9,731 nucleotides of DNA from Alphaproteobacteria bacterium. Its GTDB lineage: Bacteria; Pseudomonadota; Alphaproteobacteria; Micavibrionales; UBA1664. The stretch spans positions 1 to 9,731 of the forward strand of contig JAGWXJ010000065.1 in NCBI GenBank assembly GCA_018969935.1, given 5' to 3'. Below, piece after piece: positions 5,905 through 9,731 of the stretch; the stretch's first letter is position 1, and every line of letters begins with the position of its first letter. The position numbers and the translations under genes were made by a program. The notes beneath the pieces are model-generated. The model saw nothing but the letters and a program-made list of their open reading frames with translations, had not been told where the DNA came from and made no database searches.

Positions 5905-7299
5905 CTAGATATGCAGGGGGCGGCCATCGACGGCGAGTGCCGCTTCCTTGACCACCTCGTTGAGGGTCGGGTGTGCGTGGCAGGTGCGCGCGATGTCTTC
6001 GGAGGATGCGCCGAATTCCATGGCCAAAACAACCTCGGCTATCAAGGTGCCTGCCTCGGGCCCGATGATATGGCAGCCGAGGACTTTGTCGGTTGCCGCA
6101 TCGGCCAGAATTTTGACGAAGCCGTCAGTTGCGGCCATGGCGCGGGCGCGGCCATTGGCCATGAACGGGAATTTGCCGACCTTGTAGGCAACGCCAGCTT
6201 CCTTGAGTTGTTCTTCCGTTTTGCCGACGTTCGCAATCTCGGGCCATGTGTACACAACACCGGGGATGAGATCGTAATCGATGTGGCCGGATTGGCCTGC
6301 CAGCATCTCGGCCAGTACCACGCCTTCATCCTCGGCCTTGTGGGCAAGCATCGGGCCTGCGATGACATCGCCGATTGCGTAGACGCCTTGCACGTTTGTC
6401 TGGAAGTGGTGGTCGACTTCGATGCGGCCACGTTTGTCCATAGCAACGCCGACTTTATCGAGGCCAAGGGTTGCCGTATGCGGTTTGCGGCCAACAGCCA
6501 CAAGCACAACATCGCCAGCCATTGTTTCAGCTGTGCCGCCTGCGGCGGGTTCGAGGGTCAGCGCTACGCCGTTCTTCTCGGCTTTGGCGCTGGTGACTTT
6601 GGTTGCAAGGCGGAATGCGATGCCCTGTTTTTCAAAGATACGCTGCGCGTTTTTAGCGACTTCGAGGTCCATGCCGGGCATGATGCGGTCAAGGTATTCG
6701 ATGACCGTGACTTTGGCGCCAAGGCGGCGCCAGACGGTGCCGAGTTCAAGGCCAATGACACCTGCGCCGATGACGACCAGATGCTCGGGCACTTTTTCGA
6801 GTTCCAGCGCGCCGGTCGAGGACACGATTTTTTTCTCGTCAATCGTGATGCCGGGCAGCGGGGTTACATCGGAGCCGGTTGCGATGACGATGTGTTTGGC
6901 GTTGTACGTATCGGTGCCTACCTTGACGGTGCCGTTGCCGCCCAACATCCCCTCGCCTTTCAGCCAGTCGATCTTGTTTTTCTTGAACAGAAATTCGATG
7001 CCTTTTGTGTTGTCGGCCACCACTTTGGTTTTGTGGCCCATCATGCCGGCAAGATCGAGTTTCACGCCGGAAACCTTGATGCCCATGTCGGCAAAATGGT
7101 GTTCGGCAGCCTCATATTTTTCGGAGGCGGAAAGCAATGCTTTCGAGGGGATGCAGCCGACGTTGAGGCAGGTACCGCCGAGGGCTGCGCGTTTTTCAAC
7201 GACTGCCGTTTTCAGGCCAAGCTGGGCACAGCGAATGGCGCATACATAGCCGCCGGGGCCTGCGCCGATGATGATGACGTCATAAGATTTTTCTGACAT
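5905..7299 (-). CDS. lpdA: Dihydrolipoyl dehydrogenase (E3)
   Basis: This 464-residue flavoenzyme reoxidises the dihydrolipoyl group on E2 subunits of pyruvate, 2-oxoglutarate or branched-chain 2-oxoacid dehydrogenases, or on glycine cleavage H protein, and reduces NAD+. The FAD motif is G12-A-G-P-G-G17. The redox-active disulfide is C44-L-N-V-G-C49 within G-G-T-C-L-N-V-G-C-I-P-S-K. The NAD motif is G178-A-G-V-I-G183, the second FAD contact is A-I-G-D-V, and the C-terminal dimer-interface catalytic pair is H443-P-T-L-N-E448. Length is normal. A GAGGA site precedes the ATG. No E1 or E2 gene is in view; the upstream neighbour, 64 bases away with no visible terminator, is the large LOG-like protein, and an EamA transporter follows. 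Confidence 0.97.
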   Translation of the reverse strand: MSEKSYDVIIIGAGPGGYVCAIRCAQLGLKTAVVEKRAALGGTCLNVGCIPSKALLSASEKYEAAEHHFADMGIKVSGVKLDLAGMMGHKTKVVADNTKGIEFLFKKNKIDWLKGEGMLGGNGTVKVGTDTYNAKHIVIATGSDVTPLPGITIDEKKIVSSTGALELEKVPEHLVVIGAGVIGLELGTVWRRLGAKVTVIEYLDRIMPGMDLEVAKNAQRIFEKQGIAFRLATKVTSAKAEKNGVALTLEPAAGGTAETMAGDVVLVAVGRKPHTATLGLDKVGVAMDKRGRIEVDHHFQTNVQGVYAIGDVIAGPMLAHKAEDEGVVLAEMLAGQSGHIDYDLIPGVVYTWPEIANVGKTEEQLKEAGVAYKVGKFPFMANGRARAMAATDGFVKILADAATDKVLGCHIIGPEAGTLIAEVVLAMEFGASSEDIARTCHAHPTLNEVVKEAALAVDGRPLHI

Positions 7300-7363
7300 G
7301 GGAAATCCTCAGGGTTTTTCAGCCCGAAAGACTTAGCCCATTCAACCCTTTTTCACAAGCGGG

Positions 7364-9731
7364 TCAGGCAATATTGGGGCGATGGGTAATAACCTGCGGC
7401 GGGTTATGGGCCGGTACGATTGACGTGCCGTTGTAGGGTATGAATATTTTGTCGGCGCCAAGACGCATCTGCATGTTTTTACGGCTATTCCTGAGAATTG
7501 GCATAACCTTGGAAACATGGTCAACCACCACGATGTTGAGCTCTTGCATTTCCTGCGGGGTGATGTCCGCCAAAAATTCGTCGAAGGGTCGGATATTGTT
7601 GGCTTCGCGGATAGGCTGGTTCACGATGATGAACGGGCGGTCCTTGGTGGGGACCATTTTGCGGGCGCGGGCAAAGAACGAGCCTACGGCTTCCTTGTCG
7701 CCGCCGATGCCGCAAAGAAGCAGGACTTCGGCATCGGTGTTCATCAGTTTGGATTCGCGTTCCTCGATGGTCGGGCAGATGCAGACATAGTCGGCGCGTT
7801 TATCGAGGCCTTCCATCTCGTAGGTGTCTTGGCACTGGATTGCGCTGATGTGGTGGCGTGGCAGGCGTGCCTGCGGGAATTTTTCCTTGTAGTCGGCACG
7901 GTATTGGTGAACGCCTTCGGCTGTTGCGCGCATCAGGCCTTCCTCTCCGCCGCCGTATATAACGGCAAAGCCTTCGGAAGCGGCTTTGTATGTGAGGTCC
8001 TTGGCTTCGCGCCAGGCATCCAGCGATTGGGCTGCGCTTGCCGAGGAATAGAACGTTACGCGATAGAGATCTTCTTCCGGCTTTGTACCTGTTTCAAAGA
8101 ATGCATGTTCTTCAGGGGTGCGGCGGTTGTAGCCGTGGCTGTGACGCACAAGGGTGCGCGAGATATCATTAAGGCAGCTGGAAAGCGTATCGAACACGCT
8201 ATCAACGCGGGCATTGAGGGCCGGTGTTTTAAGGCGGTGGAAGAAGTTGCGCCATTCGGCACCCCATGTCGGGTCTTTCATGGCTTGTTCGGCATCGGCG
8301 CCTTTTTGCGGGTATGTGCCCTTCATGGCGGCGCTGTAAAACAGCTTGCTGACCGATACAACCGCAGGGTCGCTGATTTGCGAGCCGACGACTACTTTCG
8401 CAAACAGGCTCTTACGAAGCCATTTCATGCCCGGTATTTCAAAAATCTTGCGGTCGATGGGGCCTAGCAGCACGGCATCGGCAACCTGCAGGAGGTCGCT
8501 TACGCGGCCCATGGCCTGCATGACAGCGTTTTCATGGACGATGCCGCAACGCTCGGTCTTTGCGGTGAAAGGCACTATCCCCTTTGTTTGTGTCGGGTCG
8601 TATTTGCCGCCGTTGCCGGGGATGATACGGACGCCGTAAGGCAGCTTGCGTGCCAGATGTTCGATGCCGTGGCCGTGCGAGCCTTTGATGAGGGAATAGA
8701 ACGTGGCCAGTTTGTAAGGTTGTTCATGCGGGTTTTCGACGCCCAGCACCGAGCAACCGAAGTCGCGGCAGGCTGAAACCTCGCGGTAGGATTCAAGGTT
8801 GGGTACGCCGCCTTGGCGCGCGAGTGTGCGCAGGCCCAGATTGACCTCGCTGTGGCGGGTGACATAGGCGGGAATTTCGCGTTTTGTGAGTTTGCCGCCG
8901 AAGGATACGGGGCGCAGGATTTCATCGGAAATGGTCACTTCGATGGGCTGGCCATCAGGGCCGATCGGCGGATTGAGGTCCATGAGGCTGCGGGTCACGC
9001 CAAAGGCGCTCATGATTGGCGTATCGGGTTTCAGAATATCGGTCAGTTTTACGGCCAGATAGCAGGCCGTATCGCGTATTTCGGTGCTTGGGCGCTCGCC
9101 TGTTTGCAGGAAAATTTCATCGGAGGCTTCGCGGGTGCATTGCTGGAGGGTGCCCCACGTAAGGTGCGTCAGAAGCTTGGAAAGCTCAGCGCCCGGGTTG
9201 TCCTTGCCTTCGTAGGTATTCAGGTGCTCGCGGACACTGTCGAAGGCACGGGTTTTCGTGATGCGCGGGTCGGTGTAGGCTAGTGCGCGGTCATCTACGA
9301 TTACGGTTACGTTTTCAGGATTGATACCTTGCGCGCGCAGGCGGGCGTGGAGGTTTTCCTCGCCGTATTCGCGGATTTTATCGATGAGGGCTACGAGTTT
9401 TTCGTAGTCGTTGCCGGTAACCGTGCGGGCCTCTTCCTTGGCGAGGTTGGCTTTCGGCATATACGAGTAAATGCCTTCTACCGAGATTTGCGTACCCAGT
9501 TCATCAAAGACCTGATTGCCTTCACGTGGCTTGTGCATCGCGTTGCTGGCCATGAGCATGTCAGATTTTGTGCCGATTTGTACCACTGGCTTCGATGCCT
9601 TGAGCGGTTCGCGGATATTGGGCACATATTTGTTGAGGACACCCATGGTACTGTCGGTCGTTTCCTCGACCAGATCGCCAGGGTATGACGTGATGTGGAT
9701 GCCGTGCGTGCGCAGGGCCGAGGGCGAAATT
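7364..9731 (-). CDS. Large LOG-like Rossmann protein, apparently two LOG-like units; 5' end beyond the window
   Basis: The frame stays open from 7364 to the right edge. The first in-window ATG (9644-9646) gives 760 residues, but upstream codons read as ordinary protein (S-A-L-R-T-H-G-I-H-I-T-S-Y-P-G-D-L), so the true start is outside. Numbered from that ATG, the C-terminal unit at about 528-695 matches the LOG/lysine-decarboxylase-like fold: Y528-R-V-T-F-Y-S-S strand, V-I-Y-G-G-G-E-E-G-L-M at 562-572, E629-R-E-S-K-L-M, and C-G-I-G-G-D-K-E at 645-652 in place of P-G-G-x-G-T-x-x-E. LOG proteins bind or cleave nucleotide monophosphates; here the P-G-G-x-G-T loop is altered. An earlier region, about 312-425, shows a similar order (L-A-T-F-Y-S, V-R-I-I-P-G-N-G-G, A-D-A-V-L-L-G-P-I-D), suggesting a degenerate second copy. 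The first 290 residues are unassigned. Function unknown; the link with lpdA is by position only. Confidence 0.8.
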   Translation of the reverse strand, partial: ISPSALRTHGIHITSYPGDLVEETTDSTMGVLNKYVPNIREPLKASKPVVQIGTKSDMLMASNAMHKPREGNQVFDELGTQISVEGIYSYMPKANLAKEEARTVTGNDYEKLVALIDKIREYGEENLHARLRAQGINPENVTVIVDDRALAYTDPRITKTRAFDSVREHLNTYEGKDNPGAELSKLLTHLTWGTLQQCTREASDEIFLQTGERPSTEIRDTACYLAVKLTDILKPDTPIMSAFGVTRSLMDLNPPIGPDGQPIEVTISDEILRPVSFGGKLTKREIPAYVTRHSEVNLGLRTLARQGGVPNLESYREVSACRDFGCSVLGVENPHEQPYKLATFYSLIKGSHGHGIEHLARKLPYGVRIIPGNGGKYDPTQTKGIVPFTAKTERCGIVHENAVMQAMGRVSDLLQVADAVLLGPIDRKIFEIPGMKWLRKSLFAKVVVGSQISDPAVVSVSKLFYSAAMKGTYPQKGADAEQAMKDPTWGAEWRNFFHRLKTPALNARVDSVFDTLSSCLNDISRTLVRHSHGYNRRTPEEHAFFETGTKPEEDLYRVTFYSSASAAQSLDAWREAKDLTYKAASEGFAVIYGGGEEGLMRATAEGVHQYRADYKEKFPQARLPRHHISAIQCQDTYEMEGLDKRADYVCICPTIEERESKLMNTDAEVLLLCGIGGDKEAVGSFFARARKMVPTKDRPFIIVNQPIREANNIRPFDEFLADITPQEMQELNIVVVDHVSKVMPILRNSRKNMQMRLGADKIFIPYNGTSIVPAHNPPQVITHRPNIA

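Noticed and set aside
5860..7296. Long open frame on the plus strand, 478 codons, opposite lpdA
   Set aside because: It is fully antisense to a clear lpdA with all catalytic motifs. Its product has an odd His/Cys/Asp/Gly-rich composition typical of the reverse frame of GC-biased codons.
7517..8467. Plus-strand open frame, 316 codons, opposite the LOG-like protein
   Set aside because: It is antisense to a gene with recognisable LOG landmarks, has no ribosome binding site of note, and shows the composition of a shadow frame.
9644..9646. ATG considered as the start of the LOG-like protein
   Set aside because: The frame remains open upstream to the window edge with protein-like codons, and no good ribosome binding site precedes this ATG, so it is likely an internal methionine.

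Overview
The window looks like a chromosomal piece of a moderately GC-rich alphaproteobacterium. The evidence is the DUF484-xerC gene pair and an alphaproteobacterial-type dihydrolipoyl dehydrogenase. I cannot name the genus; a Micavibrio-like or Rhodospirillales-like lineage is only a guess. There is no rRNA, tRNA, CRISPR array or phage module, and no gene-free stretch longer than about 160 bases.

Layout, left to right. (1) 1-45, minus: the first 15 codons of an IS30-type transposase running off the left edge, with a ribosome binding site and a 14-bp palindrome in its leader. (2) 144-713, minus: a cytoplasmic M23 (LytM-fold) protein that keeps the zinc ligands but lacks both usual catalytic histidines. 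(3) 714-867: a divergent promoter region. (4) 868-3051, plus: a 727-residue, very basic, cysteine-free protein with two membrane segments that I do not recognise. It ends at an intrinsic terminator lying inside the 3' end of the convergent xerC. (5) 3056-4915, minus: an apparent operon of a 53-residue single-span membrane peptide, a DUF484 protein and the tyrosine recombinase XerC. A near-consensus promoter lies at 4958-4987, and an 11-bp perfect hairpin touches the DUF484 start. (6) 5039-5380, minus: a 113-residue unknown protein with its own promoter, an 18-bp operator-like dyad over the -10 box, and a textbook terminator. (7) 5444-9731, minus: a tightly packed run of a very large LOG-like Rossmann protein (open at the right edge), lpdA and a single-domain EamA transporter.

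How the genes work together. XerC is expected to resolve chromosome dimers with XerD, and DUF484 is its usual neighbour of unknown role. LpdA supplies the E3 subunit of 2-oxoacid dehydrogenase complexes, but no E1 or E2 gene is in view. The large protein upstream of lpdA appears to carry two LOG-like (lysine-decarboxylase-like, nucleotide-binding) units, the second better conserved. That would fit a nucleotide-metabolism enzyme or sensor, but this is inference. The best candidates for something undescribed are the tandem-LOG protein, the 727-residue basic membrane protein, and the two small proteins with strong, dyad-marked promoters.
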